From positions 1 to 64,000 of the forward strand of contig NZ_JAPNLE010000007.1 of assembly GCF_026627925.1 (NCBI RefSeq): a DNA stretch of 64,000 nt. Direction: 5' to 3'. Of this stretch, positions 18,132 to 26,058 are shown one piece after another. Every line of letters begins with the position of its first letter. Positions within the stretch are counted from its first letter, which is position 1. The notes beneath the pieces were generated by a model. That model saw only the letters and a list, made by a program, of their open reading frames with translations, made no database searches and was not told the origin of the DNA. A program made the translations under genes and the position numbers. The DNA is from Cupriavidus sp. D39 (GTDB lineage Bacteria > Pseudomonadota > Gammaproteobacteria > Burkholderiales > Burkholderiaceae).

Positions 18132-18826
18132 CGCGCCTCTCCCCGCTCGATACCCTTGAGCTTTCCATCTTCCATATCGAGGATGCGGCTGGCCATGTCG
18201 AAGATGCGCGCATCGTGGGTGACAATCACGATGCAGCGCTTGTCGTTGAGGATATGCAACTTGACGAACTCCATGATGGCGTGGCCGGTGTCGCCATCCA
18301 GCGATGCCGTCGGCTCGTCGAGAATCAGGATGTCCGGCTGGCTGACGATGGCACGGGCGATTGCCACGCGCTGCTGCTCGCCGCCACTGAGCTTGATCGG
18401 CGGCAACTGGGCGCGGTTGGCCAGCCCGACGATCTCCAGGTAGTGCTTGGCATCGTTCAGCGCGTCGTTCCAGTCGCGGCCCTTGAGGATCAGCGGGATA
18501 GCCACATTCTCCAGCGTGGTCAGGCGCGGAAAAAGATGGAAGTCCTGGAACACGAAGCCGATCCTGGCGAGGCGGAACGCGGCCAGCCCGTCGTTGTCCA
18601 TGGTCCAGATGCTGGTGCCGTCGATCATCACCTCACCGCTGTCCGGGCGCAGGATGCCCGAGATCACACTCAGCAGCGTAGTCTTGCCGCTGCCGGACGG
18701 ACCCACGATAAACAGGATCTCGCCGAAATAGGCTTCGAAGCTCACCTGCCGCAGCGCGTAAGTGCGGGCTTCCTCTTCGCCGAACCACTTTTCCAGCGCC
18801 TTCGCGGCAATGGCGACACGCGGCAT
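18128..18826 (-). CDS. ABC transporter ATP-binding protein (DevA/MacB type)
   Basis: A 232-residue nucleotide-binding subunit. Walker A is IVGPSGSGKTTLLSVISGIL. The Q-loop region is FVFQDFHLFPRLTTLENVAI, the signature is KLSGGEQQRVAIARAIVSQ and Walker B is DILILDEPTASLDGDTG. It should hydrolyse ATP to drive the FtsX-type permease encoded directly upstream (2-base gap). Cytoplasmic, membrane-associated. Part of the minus-strand operon from the CBS gene to the MgtA-like ATPase. Confidence 0.92.
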   Translation of the reverse strand: MPRVAIAAKALEKWFGEEEARTYALRQVSFEAYFGEILFIVGPSGSGKTTLLSVISGILRPDSGEVMIDGTSIWTMDNDGLAAFRLARIGFVFQDFHLFPRLTTLENVAIPLILKGRDWNDALNDAKHYLEIVGLANRAQLPPIKLSGGEQQRVAIARAIVSQPDILILDEPTASLDGDTGHAIMEFVKLHILNDKRCIVIVTHDARIFDMASRILDMEDGKLKGIERGEAR

Positions 18827-18828
18827 GC

Positions 18829-19968
18829 TTACCCCCGGAAGATATCGAAGGGTTCGATGCGCAGTACCTTGCGCACGCCGATATAGCCCGACACCCCGGC
18901 GATCGCGATGACCATGACCAGCGCCAGCCCCAGGTTATAGAACGTGATCATGGCGGCGTAGTCGGGAATGCGCAGCCGCGCCAGGCTGATCAGGATGGCG
19001 CACAGGCCGATGCCCAGTCCATAGCCGGTCAGCGCGGTGAAGGGTGCCTGGAACAAGATCATCGCCACCAGTTCGTGCCCTTTGGCGCCGATGGCCTTGA
19101 GCGCGCCGAACTTCTCCAGATTCTCCAGGATAAAGGTGTAGAAAGTCTGCCCCGAGATCGACAGCCCGACGATGAAGCTGATCACCGTCATCAGCAGGAT
19201 ATTGGTGCCGAGGCCGGTCTGGTATTTGTAGAAATCTGAGATGCGCTGGATGAACTGGTCCTTGGTGAGTGCGCGGTAGCCCAGCCGCTGCACTTCGCGC
19301 TGGATTCGCGCGACGTCCGCCGTGGACTTGGGCTCCACGAGAATGTAGGAGATCGTGTAGCGCGTGGTCGGCAAGTATTGGATCGCGCGCTGGTAGGTGG
19401 TGTACAGCGTGGGCACACCAAACAGGCCCGAGGTGGAGACCTGCGCCACGCCGACGATGACGCCGCGGTTGTCGTTGATCTCGAACTCAGTGCCGACAGC
19501 CGGGTTCTCCAGCTTCGCGAACTCGGCATCCTTGACCACCAGGAAAGCATTCTCGGCGTAGATGTCCTCAATCTTGCCGTTGAGTACCTCGGGCCGCCCG
19601 AACAGGCTGGCATCGTCAATGCCAACTACCGTCACCGGCTGGTAGGTGCCACTCCTCAGGCGCACCGACGCGCCGCCGGAGTACAGCGGTACCGCGAACT
19701 TGACGCCTTCTATGCTGCGCACGGCATCGAGCATGTAGTCCGGCATGCCGATGGTATTGGCCACGGTATTGACCGCCGGGTCCATGACCCAGATGCTGGC
19801 GCCAATGTTGTACACGGTCGATGACGAGCGGTTGAGCACGCCTGCGAACAGCGAGGTCATCTCGATCATCAGGAACACCGCGAAGGTGATCCCGACCAGC
19901 AGGCCGGTGAACTTGGCCCGGTCGTTGACCAGTAACTTGTAAGCGAGCTTGAGAATGCCAGGCACCAT
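18829..19968 (-). CDS. ABC transporter permease (DevC/FtsX family)
   Basis: A 379-residue permease. An N-terminal membrane helix (FTGLLVGITFAVFLMIEMTS) is followed by a large periplasmic domain (about residues 45-250), then three C-terminal helices including LLMTVISFIVGLSISGQTFY and FTALTGYGLGIGLCAILISL. This is the type VII, mechanotransmission-like topology of MacB/DevC. The gene starts about 100 bases after the CBS gene on the same strand, with no FNR box of its own, so it is probably transcribed from the promoter at 20650-20690. Confidence 0.88.
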   Translation of the reverse strand: MVPGILKLAYKLLVNDRAKFTGLLVGITFAVFLMIEMTSLFAGVLNRSSSTVYNIGASIWVMDPAVNTVANTIGMPDYMLDAVRSIEGVKFAVPLYSGGASVRLRSGTYQPVTVVGIDDASLFGRPEVLNGKIEDIYAENAFLVVKDAEFAKLENPAVGTEFEINDNRGVIVGVAQVSTSGLFGVPTLYTTYQRAIQYLPTTRYTISYILVEPKSTADVARIQREVQRLGYRALTKDQFIQRISDFYKYQTGLGTNILLMTVISFIVGLSISGQTFYTFILENLEKFGALKAIGAKGHELVAMILFQAPFTALTGYGLGIGLCAILISLARLRIPDYAAMITFYNLGLALVMVIAIAGVSGYIGVRKVLRIEPFDIFRG

Positions 19969-20074
19969 GGTCTTGCTCTCTTATTCGTGTGCTGCACTGG
20001 ACTGCACCGCCGTCCGGTCCCGGCGGGGTCTGGGAGAGACATCGGGCACGGGCCAAGCCGCGCCCGCCTGCGAT

Positions 20075-20542
20075 TCAGGCGTGCAGCGGTGTCTGCACGC
20101 TGCCGGAACGTTCGCGCTCCCGCTCGTTGTGTAGCACGCTGGCGAGCATGTTCCACTGAGAGCCCAGGGCGTCAACGAGATCGTCCAGCGACAGCACGCC
20201 AACCACCGCTTCGGCATCCGTTACCGCGAGGCGGCGCACGCCGTGCGCCAGCATCGCCTGCAATGCATCGTCGATGCCCGCATCCTTGCCGATAGCCACC
20301 ACGCCGCGCGTCATCACGTCCGCCACTGTCGCCTGTTCAGGCGCCGTGCCTGCGGCGGTGCTCTCTAGCACGATGTCGCGATCCGTAACGATGCCCATCG
20401 CGCGCTGGCCGCCTCCGAATGGCTCTGTCACCACCAGCGCACCAACGTGGCAGTCGCGCATCTGCACCGCAGCGTCGCGCAGCGTGCACGTATGCGGGAT
20501 ATGAACGGCGGACAGCGAGCAAATCTCTTCGATCCTCATCAT
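20075..20542 (-). CDS. CBS-domain protein
   Basis: A 155-residue protein made of two CBS motifs: IPHTCTLRDAAVQMRDCHVG to GIVTDRDIVLE, and VADVMTRGVVAIGKDAGIDD to RRLAVTDAEAVVGVLSLDDL. Such modules bind adenine nucleotides and act as energy sensors. The start MMRIEEICSLSAVHIPHTCT at 20542 is chosen for its GGAGAAGC ribosome binding site; the frame continues open upstream. It is the first gene after an FNR box with a -10 at the class II position and heads the exporter/MgtA operon. Confidence 0.88.
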   Translation of the reverse strand: MMRIEEICSLSAVHIPHTCTLRDAAVQMRDCHVGALVVTEPFGGGQRAMGIVTDRDIVLESTAAGTAPEQATVADVMTRGVVAIGKDAGIDDALQAMLAHGVRRLAVTDAEAVVGVLSLDDLVDALGSQWNMLASVLHNERERERSGSVQTPLHA

Positions 20543-20649
20543 GCTTCTCCTGGCTTGACCTGGGTACGGGCTGATTAAGACGCCCATGGAGTACATCGGC
20601 GATGCGCAGGGGTCGAGGGGTTGTCAAGGCACGCCGGTGCCGTGCACTC

Positions 20650-20764
20650 AGTCTAGTGTCGGGCGCACGGCGGCCGTTGATGCAGATCAATCGCACCTGC
20701 GGCGCGGAGCGTCCGCCCCGGACTTGATGCCGATCAACTGGCGCGCCGGAGCCCTGCCTATAGT
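20650..20764. promoter_or_regulatory. Divergent FNR-dependent promoter pair
   Basis: Two perfect boxes 47 bp apart: TTGATGCAGATCAA (20677-20690) and TTGATGCCGATCAA (20724-20737). Leftward, -10 TAGACT (20655-20650) lies 21 bases from box 1 and serves the CBS/exporter operon. Rightward, -10 TATAGT (20759-20764) lies 21 bases from box 2 and serves the DUF883/P1B-5 ATPase genes. Confidence 0.85.
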
Positions 20765-20852
20765 TGGAGATGCCATTCCGCTATCCCCCATGGCGGATCC
20801 GACACATCTCACCCCACCGCATTCACTTCATTTAACCCGCCGGGAGAACGCC

Positions 20853-21188
20853 GTGAACGACCTCAGATCCGCCCTGTCCGCGCACCGTGCCACGCTGCAG
20901 CACGATATCAACGTCCTGTTGTCCGATGTTCAAGCGTTGCTGCGCGACGCCGCCGCCTTGACAGGCGAGCAAGCCGGTCAAGCCCGTGAGCAGTTCAAGG
21001 CGCGGCTGGAGACGCTGCAGCTGCGCCTGCGGGAGCTGCAGGCACAAGGCCGTGACCAGGTCCGCGATTGGGCCGATGCCGGTGAGGAGTACGTGCGTGC
21101 GCACCCATGGCGCACGCTTGGCGCGACCGCGGCTCTTGCCGCTGCCTGCGGGGCGCTTTTCACTATCGCGCTCACCCGCCGCGATTGA
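20853..21188 (+). CDS. DUF883 (ElaB/YqjD-like) membrane-anchored protein
   Basis: A 111-residue protein with a GTG start after GGGAGAACGCC. A long amphipathic helix (residues about 1-75, LQHDINVLLSDVQALLRDAA) is followed by VRAHPWRTLGATAALAAACG, the C-terminal membrane anchor typical of the ElaB/YqjD/CsbD-like family. Members associate with the inner membrane and, in E. coli, with stationary-phase ribosomes. It is the first gene after an FNR promoter and ends 7 bases before the ATPase gene, so the two are co-transcribed. Confidence 0.8.
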   Translation: MNDLRSALSAHRATLQHDINVLLSDVQALLRDAAALTGEQAGQAREQFKARLETLQLRLRELQAQGRDQVRDWADAGEEYVRAHPWRTLGATAALAAACGALFTIALTRRD

Positions 21189-21195
21189 TCTTGAC

Positions 21196-23496
21196 ATGGC
21201 GCTTCCGGAGCTTCGCCACCACCGCTGGCTCAATATGGGGCTCCTGGCGGCCTCCGCAGTCACGCTAGCCGCGGGATCGCTGCTGTATTGGTTCGGATCG
21301 GCAGAGCTCGCCCGCACCGTGTGGCTGATCGGCATCCTACCGGTGTTGATCGCCCTGAGCGCCAGCACAGTCCTGGCGGCATGGCGCCGCAAAGCGGGGG
21401 TCGATGTCCTTGCGCTGCTGGCCATCGGCTTCGCATGGTGGCTTGGCGAGCACTTCGCCGCGGCAGTGATTGCCCTGATGCTGGCAAGCGGACGCGCACT
21501 GGAGAGTTACGCGGAAGCGCGCGCCTCAAGCGAGATGAGCGCACTGCTGCGCCATGCCCCGCGCGAGGCGAGCCGCTATGAAGAGGGCGAATGGCGGCCG
21601 GTGCCCCTGGACCACGTGCATCCGGGCGACCGCCTGCTGGTACGCGCTGGCGAAGTGGTACCTGCCGACGGGACGCTGATCGAGGCCGCCGACCTGGACG
21701 AATCCACCCTGACCGGCGAGGTCATGCCGCAGCGCCGCGCGCCGGGCGAGCCGCTGCGCAGCGGCGTGGTTAACGCCGGCGCGCCGTTCGAGATGCTCGC
21801 CGGCGCCACGGCGGCGCAAAGTACCTACTCTGGCATTGTCCGCCTGGTGATGGAGGCGCAGCAAAGCCGCAGCCCGTCGATGCGCATGGCCGACCGCTAT
21901 GCCCTGCTGCTGGTGCCGCTGGCGCTGGCCGTGGCTGGTGCGGCCTGGTTCATGACCGGCGATGCGCGCCGGGCGCTTGCGGTGCTGGTCGTAGCGACGC
22001 CCTGCCCGCTGATCCTGGCGGTGCCCGTGGCCATCGTCTGCGGCATGTCGCGCAGTGCCAGCCGGGGCATCCTGATCAAAAGCGGCGCCGCGCTCGAAAG
22101 GCTGGCGCAGGGCCGCGTGCTGTTCTTCGACAAGACGGGCACGCTGACCGTCGGCCACGCCCACGTCTCGGCAATCGAGGCAGCGCCGGGACACGCGCCC
22201 GACGAAGTGCTTCGCCTGGCGGCCTCGCTGGCACAGGCGTCGGTGCACGTGAGTTCCCGCGCGCTGGTGGCTGCGGCACGCGAGCGCGGCCTGGCGCTGG
22301 CGTTGCCAGTCAAGGTCAGCGAGGAGCCCGGCGCCGGCCTGAGTGGCACCGTCGAAGGGCACGTTCTCACCATGGGGTCCTTGGCCCATGTGGCTAAGAC
22401 AACCGTGCCCAAGCCGTGGAGCACGGCGTTGTTGCGGCGCATGAGCCATGAAGGCACGTCGGCCGTCTTCCTTGGCGTCGATGGCGCCATGCGCGGCGCG
22501 CTGCAGCTCGCGGACCAGATCCGACTCGAAACGCCCCGCGCGCTGAGGTTACTCAGGCAGGCCGGCATCCGGCGCATCGTAATGGTGACCGGCGATCGCG
22601 ACGACGTGGCGCAGATGACCGGCGCGATGCTTGGCGTGACGGAAGTGCACGCCCAGCAGACGCCCGCGCAAAAGCTCGCGGCAATCCGCGAGGCGCAGTG
22701 CCACGATACGGTCATCATGGTCGGCGACGGCGTCAACGACGCGCCCGCGCTGGCGGCCGCCGACGTCGGCGTGGCAATGGGCGCGGCAGGCGTGGCTGCG
22801 TCGGCGCAGGCAGCGGACGTCGTACTGCTGGTGGACCGCCTGGACCGCTTGGCCGAGGCCATCCAGATCGCCCGGCGCGTGCGCCGCATCGCCATGCAAA
22901 GCGTCGTGGCGGGCATGGCGCTTTCCCTGGCGGCGATGACCGCAGCCGCATTCGGCTACCTGCCGCCGCTGGCGGGTGCGCTGCTGCAGGAACTGATCGA
23001 TGTCGCGGTGATCCTGAACGCACTGCGGGCACGCAAGCCGGGGCCGGACTGGCGGCCCGCGCAGATCACGCCGGCCGAAGCCACGAAACTGAAGACCGAA
23101 CACAGCGAACTGGGGCAGGTGCTCGACCAGGTGAGATCGATGGCAGATCGCGTAGCCAGCCTCTCCGGGGAAGCCGCCGCCGTGGAACTCGCGCAACTCA
23201 ACCGCGCACTGCGCCATCAGTTGCTCGCGCATGAGCTCCATGACGACACCGACCTCTATCCGGAACTGGCGCAGCGGCTCGGCGGCAAGGACCCGCTGGC
23301 CGCGCTAAGCGGCGGGCACCGCGAGATATTCCGCCTGGTGGGCATGCTGGAGCGCATCGCCGCGGATCAGCCCGCGGACGGCATCGACCTGGAAAGCGCG
23401 CAGGAGGTCCGGCGCCTGTTGTATGAGCTGAATGCGATCCTGCGCCTGCATTTCGCGCAGGAGGACGAGCTGTATCATGCGCTGGGCGACGCCTGA
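21196..23496 (+). CDS. P1B-5-type metal ATPase with C-terminal hemerythrin domain
   Basis: A 766-residue fusion. The first 630 residues are a heavy-metal P-type ATPase: LDESTLTGEVMPQRRAPG (actuator), VLVVATPCPLILAVPVAIV with a TPC metal motif, FFDKTGTLTVG (phosphorylation), and MVGDGVNDAPALAAADVGV. There is no N-terminal metal-binding domain. From about residue 650 comes a hemerythrin-like four-helix bundle with His/Glu iron ligands (RHQLLAHELHDDTDLYPELA, LSGGHREIFRLVGMLE, LRLHFAQEDELYHALG). TPC plus C-terminal hemerythrin defines the P1B-5 class, linked to Fe/Ni export in Sinorhizobium Nia. Start ATG at 21196 follows the DUF883 stop by 7 bases. Confidence 0.9.
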   Translation: MALPELRHHRWLNMGLLAASAVTLAAGSLLYWFGSAELARTVWLIGILPVLIALSASTVLAAWRRKAGVDVLALLAIGFAWWLGEHFAAAVIALMLASGRALESYAEARASSEMSALLRHAPREASRYEEGEWRPVPLDHVHPGDRLLVRAGEVVPADGTLIEAADLDESTLTGEVMPQRRAPGEPLRSGVVNAGAPFEMLAGATAAQSTYSGIVRLVMEAQQSRSPSMRMADRYALLLVPLALAVAGAAWFMTGDARRALAVLVVATPCPLILAVPVAIVCGMSRSASRGILIKSGAALERLAQGRVLFFDKTGTLTVGHAHVSAIEAAPGHAPDEVLRLAASLAQASVHVSSRALVAAARERGLALALPVKVSEEPGAGLSGTVEGHVLTMGSLAHVAKTTVPKPWSTALLRRMSHEGTSAVFLGVDGAMRGALQLADQIRLETPRALRLLRQAGIRRIVMVTGDRDDVAQMTGAMLGVTEVHAQQTPAQKLAAIREAQCHDTVIMVGDGVNDAPALAAADVGVAMGAAGVAASAQAADVVLLVDRLDRLAEAIQIARRVRRIAMQSVVAGMALSLAAMTAAAFGYLPPLAGALLQELIDVAVILNALRARKPGPDWRPAQITPAEATKLKTEHSELGQVLDQVRSMADRVASLSGEAAAVELAQLNRALRHQLLAHELHDDTDLYPELAQRLGGKDPLAALSGGHREIFRLVGMLERIAADQPADGIDLESAQEVRRLLYELNAILRLHFAQEDELYHALGDA

Positions 23497-23649
23497 CCGA
23501 CAACGCGGCCGCAGGGCAAAAGAACGGCCGGCGGCCCGTGCCACCTTGCGCGGCATTGCGCTGGATCAAGCCACGCGCCGCGCCACCGACAATACTGGAA
23601 CTGCCGGCGCCCTGTTGACGCAGGCAGATCAACACGGACCAAAGCCATC

Positions 23650-24144
23650 ATGGCTAGCAAGCGTGTCGTCGCCTGTCTCGCGGCAGCGGCGTTGATCGGG
23701 CTCGTCAATCCAGCGTTGCCCGTCCATGGGGCGCAAGCGTATGCTGATACCCCGCTTCAGGTACAGGAGATGAACGGGATCACCTATGTTTCCGGCGGTG
23801 TCGGCGACGACGAGGTGAAAGCCATTCGCTCGATAGCGGGTCGCTTCAATGTGCGGCTTGGCTTCTACAACGCGAAGGGCGGCGAGGCGCTGTCCGACGT
23901 CGCGGTCTCGGTGGTGGATAGCAACGGCAAGCGGCGTCTGCGGGTCGTCTCGTCCGGTCCCCTGCTATACATGCGGCTGCCGGCGGGCGCCTATACCTTG
24001 CGTGCCGAATATCAAGACGACAGCCAGGCGCGCCGATTCACGGCCGGGCATACCCCAGTCAGCTACGTATTTCGCCTGCGCGTCAATGAGATGGAAGACG
24101 ACTGGGTCTATTGCGAGTCGAAGTGCCCGCGACGCGGCCGGTGA
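23650..24144 (+). CDS. Exported protein with carboxypeptidase-regulatory-like fold
   Basis: A 164-residue protein with a signal peptide ending near VHGAQA (MASKRVVACLAAAALIGLVN). The mature part, NVRLGFYNAKGGEALSDVAV then LLYMRLPAGAYTLRAEYQDD, has the beta-sandwich pattern of carboxypeptidase-regulatory-like or Cna-B-like domains. Two cysteines near the end (VYCESKCPRRGR) could form a disulphide. It lies 150 bases after the P1B-5 ATPase gene. Small periplasmic proteins of this kind recur in Burkholderiales stress islands; role unknown. Confidence 0.65.
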   Translation: MASKRVVACLAAAALIGLVNPALPVHGAQAYADTPLQVQEMNGITYVSGGVGDDEVKAIRSIAGRFNVRLGFYNAKGGEALSDVAVSVVDSNGKRRLRVVSSGPLLYMRLPAGAYTLRAEYQDDSQARRFTAGHTPVSYVFRLRVNEMEDDWVYCESKCPRRGR

Positions 24145-24198
24145 CACAGGAGCCGTTTAACGGCGCGGCGTGCACGCCAGCGCTAATGCGCGTCAAAG

Positions 24199-24239
24199 TT
24201 GCCGTAGATCAAAGCCACCGGCAGCCATCTGGCTATATT
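24199..24239 (+). promoter_or_regulatory. FNR-dependent promoter of the DUF2892 gene
   Basis: Box TTGCCGTAGATCAA (24199-24212; weak first half), a 21-base gap, then -10 TATATT (24234-24239). The gene starts at 24321. Confidence 0.6.
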
Positions 24240-24320
24240 GGGCTCGTGCAGCCGCCGGAATGCGAATCAAACCCGGCGACGCCACACCTGTATTTAACGG
24301 GCTATCAAACGGAGGACGCT

Positions 24321-24524
24321 GTGCAAACCAATATCGGTACGGTTGACCGGACTCTCAGGATCGTCGTCGGCCTGGCCTTAATCGGCCTTGCCGTCACCGG
24401 CACGATCGGCGTGTGGGGATGGATCGGGGTGATTCCGGTCCTGACAGGGCTCGTCCGCATCTGCCCCCTCTACAGCCTGCTCGGCGTCAGGACCTGCCCG
24501 GCCTCGGGCGGAAAGCCCGGCTGA
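24321..24524 (+). CDS. DUF2892 (YgaP-like) small membrane protein
   Basis: A 67-residue protein with a GTG start after a strong GGAGG. It opens VQTNIGTVDRTLRIVVGLAL, the hallmark of the family, and has two membrane segments (LRIVVGLALIGLAVTGTIGV and GWIGVIPVLTGLVRICPLY). The C-terminus carries CPLYSLLGVRTC. These proteins resemble the membrane tail of YgaP rhodanese. Own FNR promoter upstream. Confidence 0.85.
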   Translation: MQTNIGTVDRTLRIVVGLALIGLAVTGTIGVWGWIGVIPVLTGLVRICPLYSLLGVRTCPASGGKPG

Positions 24525-24597
24525 TCCGGCCGACGCCCGCGGTAACGCCAGGAGCCGCTGCCATTCCCACTGGCGCCACGCCATAGGAGGCCAAAGC

Positions 24598-24637
24598 TCG
24601 ATGCGGATCAACGAGCGCGGCCGCCACGCTTCAGAAT
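24598..24637 (+). promoter_or_regulatory. Probable FNR-dependent promoter of the phasin-phaB-phaC operon
   Basis: Box TCGATGCGGATCAA (24598-24611, one mismatch) followed after 20 bases by a weak -10 CAGAAT (24632-24637). The expected transcript starts about 130 bases before the phasin ATG. Confidence 0.5.
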
Positions 24638-24776
24638 CATTTCGCAGACGAGTTGCCTGACATGCATGCCCTGCACTCGTCCTTTCCAGCAATGCCAATC
24701 CAGGGTTCTTCCCGCGTGAGAGTACGCATGGCATTGCAGCGGCACAGGGTATGCGCGCCAATCACGGAGAGACACC

Positions 24777-25286
24777 ATGACAGACCAGACTGACGTCCCA
24801 CTCGCGTTCTTCAGCGCCAATTGCGAGGTGGGCCTGCGTGCGCTGACCCTGCTGCAGGAGAGCCGCCAGCGTTTCCTTGAAATCCAGCTGGAAGCCATCC
24901 GCAAGGACATCAAGACAACGCACGAAGTGGGTGCGCAGCTTGCCAATGCAAGCAACTTCGCCGCGCTCGCCGCGCTGCCAGTCACCTTCCTGCGCAACGA
25001 AGCCGAGCATTGCGCGCACCTGATGCAAGCGTGGATGAGTCTAGCCATCCACAACCAGACCGCCATCGTCGAACAGATGCGCGAAATCGGCGAGTCCTGG
25101 CAGCGATGCCAGGCGATGAGCTTGCAGCAGGCGGGGAATACCGCTTCGATGGTGGCGCCGGTGCAGGATATATTCGAGAAATTCAGACAGGGCACGGCGT
25201 GGAGTCCCGCGTTGAACGGCACCGGCGCGCAGGCGGGAGGCGGCGCCGCAGCCAGTCCGCGAAAGGGGCCCGTCCATGCCAGTTGA
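24777..25286 (+). CDS. Phasin family protein
   Basis: A 169-residue phasin, a coat protein of polyhydroxyalkanoate granules. The helical core (FFSANCEVGLRALTLLQESR, FLEIQLEAIRKDIKTTHEVG, FLRNEAEHCAHLMQAWMSLA) fits the phasin_2 pattern, and the tail is Gly/Ala/Pro-rich. Start ATG follows CACGGAGAGACACC. The gene overlaps phaB by 11 bases and heads a phasin-phaB-phaC operon. No thiolase (phaA) is present, so acetoacetyl-CoA must come from elsewhere. Confidence 0.88.
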   Translation: MTDQTDVPLAFFSANCEVGLRALTLLQESRQRFLEIQLEAIRKDIKTTHEVGAQLANASNFAALAALPVTFLRNEAEHCAHLMQAWMSLAIHNQTAIVEQMREIGESWQRCQAMSLQQAGNTASMVAPVQDIFEKFRQGTAWSPALNGTGAQAGGGAAASPRKGPVHAS

Positions 25287-26058
25287 GCACGCAGGCGAGG
25301 CGCCGGCCAGCCTCTCTTCAAGGCGGATCGCGCTGGTGACCGGCGGCATGGGTGGACTGGGTGAAGCCATTGCGATCCGCCTGCACGACGCCGGCTACCG
25401 CGTGGCAGTCACCCATTCGCCGAGCAATGACCACGTGCAGGCCTGGCTCGACCGCCAGGGCGCCGCCGAGCGCGCGTTCAGCGCGTTCGCCGTCGACGTT
25501 GCCGATTTCGCCGCCTGCCAGCGCTGTGCCGCGCAGGCCCTTGCCGAGCTGGGACAGGTCGATATCCTGGTGAACAACGCGGGCATTACCCGCGACATCA
25601 CTTTCCGGCGCATGACCAAGGCCGATTGGGACGCCGTGCTCAGGACGGACCTGGACTCGATCTTCAACATGACCAAGCCCCTGTGCGACGGCATGGTCAG
25701 CCGCGGATGGGGCCGCATCATCAATATCGCTTCGGTGAATGGCTCCAAGGGCGCCTTTGGCCAGACTAACTATTCCGCTGCCAAGGCGGGGGTGCACGGG
25801 TTCAGCAAGGCACTAGCGCTGGAAGTGGCCAGCAAGGGAGTGACAGTCAACACGGTATCGCCCGGCTACCTTGCTACGCACATGGTCACGGACATCCCCG
25901 CCGACATACTCCAGACCAGGATCCTGCCGCAGATCCCTGTCGGCAGGCTGGGGCGGCCGGACGAAGTGGCCGCGCTGATTACCTTCCTGTGCTCCGATGA
26001 CGCAGCGTTTGTCACCGGCGCCAATATTGCCATCAATGGCGGGCAGCACATGCAATGA
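25276..26058 (+). CDS. phaB: Acetoacetyl-CoA reductase (PhaB-type SDR)
   Basis: A 260-residue short-chain dehydrogenase. The NADP(H) loop is IALVTGGMGGLGEAIAIRLH, followed by LVNNAGITRDITFRRMTKAD. The catalytic Ser-Tyr-Lys lie in IINIASVNGSKGAFGQTNYS then AAKAGVHGFSKALALEVAS. The close match to PhaB motifs (NNAGITRD, VNGSKGAFGQTNYSAAKAG) and the position between phasin and polymerase genes indicate reduction of acetoacetyl-CoA to (R)-3-hydroxybutyryl-CoA. Start overlaps the phasin gene; stop overlaps phaC by ATGA. Confidence 0.93.
   Translation: MPVEHAGEAPASLSSRRIALVTGGMGGLGEAIAIRLHDAGYRVAVTHSPSNDHVQAWLDRQGAAERAFSAFAVDVADFAACQRCAAQALAELGQVDILVNNAGITRDITFRRMTKADWDAVLRTDLDSIFNMTKPLCDGMVSRGWGRIINIASVNGSKGAFGQTNYSAAKAGVHGFSKALALEVASKGVTVNTVSPGYLATHMVTDIPADILQTRILPQIPVGRLGRPDEVAALITFLCSDDAAFVTGANIAINGGQHMQ

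Noticed and set aside
16995..18443. 482-codon open frame on the plus strand
   Set aside because: It is antisense to the adaptor and ATP-binding genes and is His/Arg/Gln-rich, as expected for a shadow frame.
23614..23632. FNR-like sequence TTGACGCAGGCAGATCAA
   Set aside because: The half-sites are 8 bases apart instead of 4, and the -10 position would fall inside the following gene.
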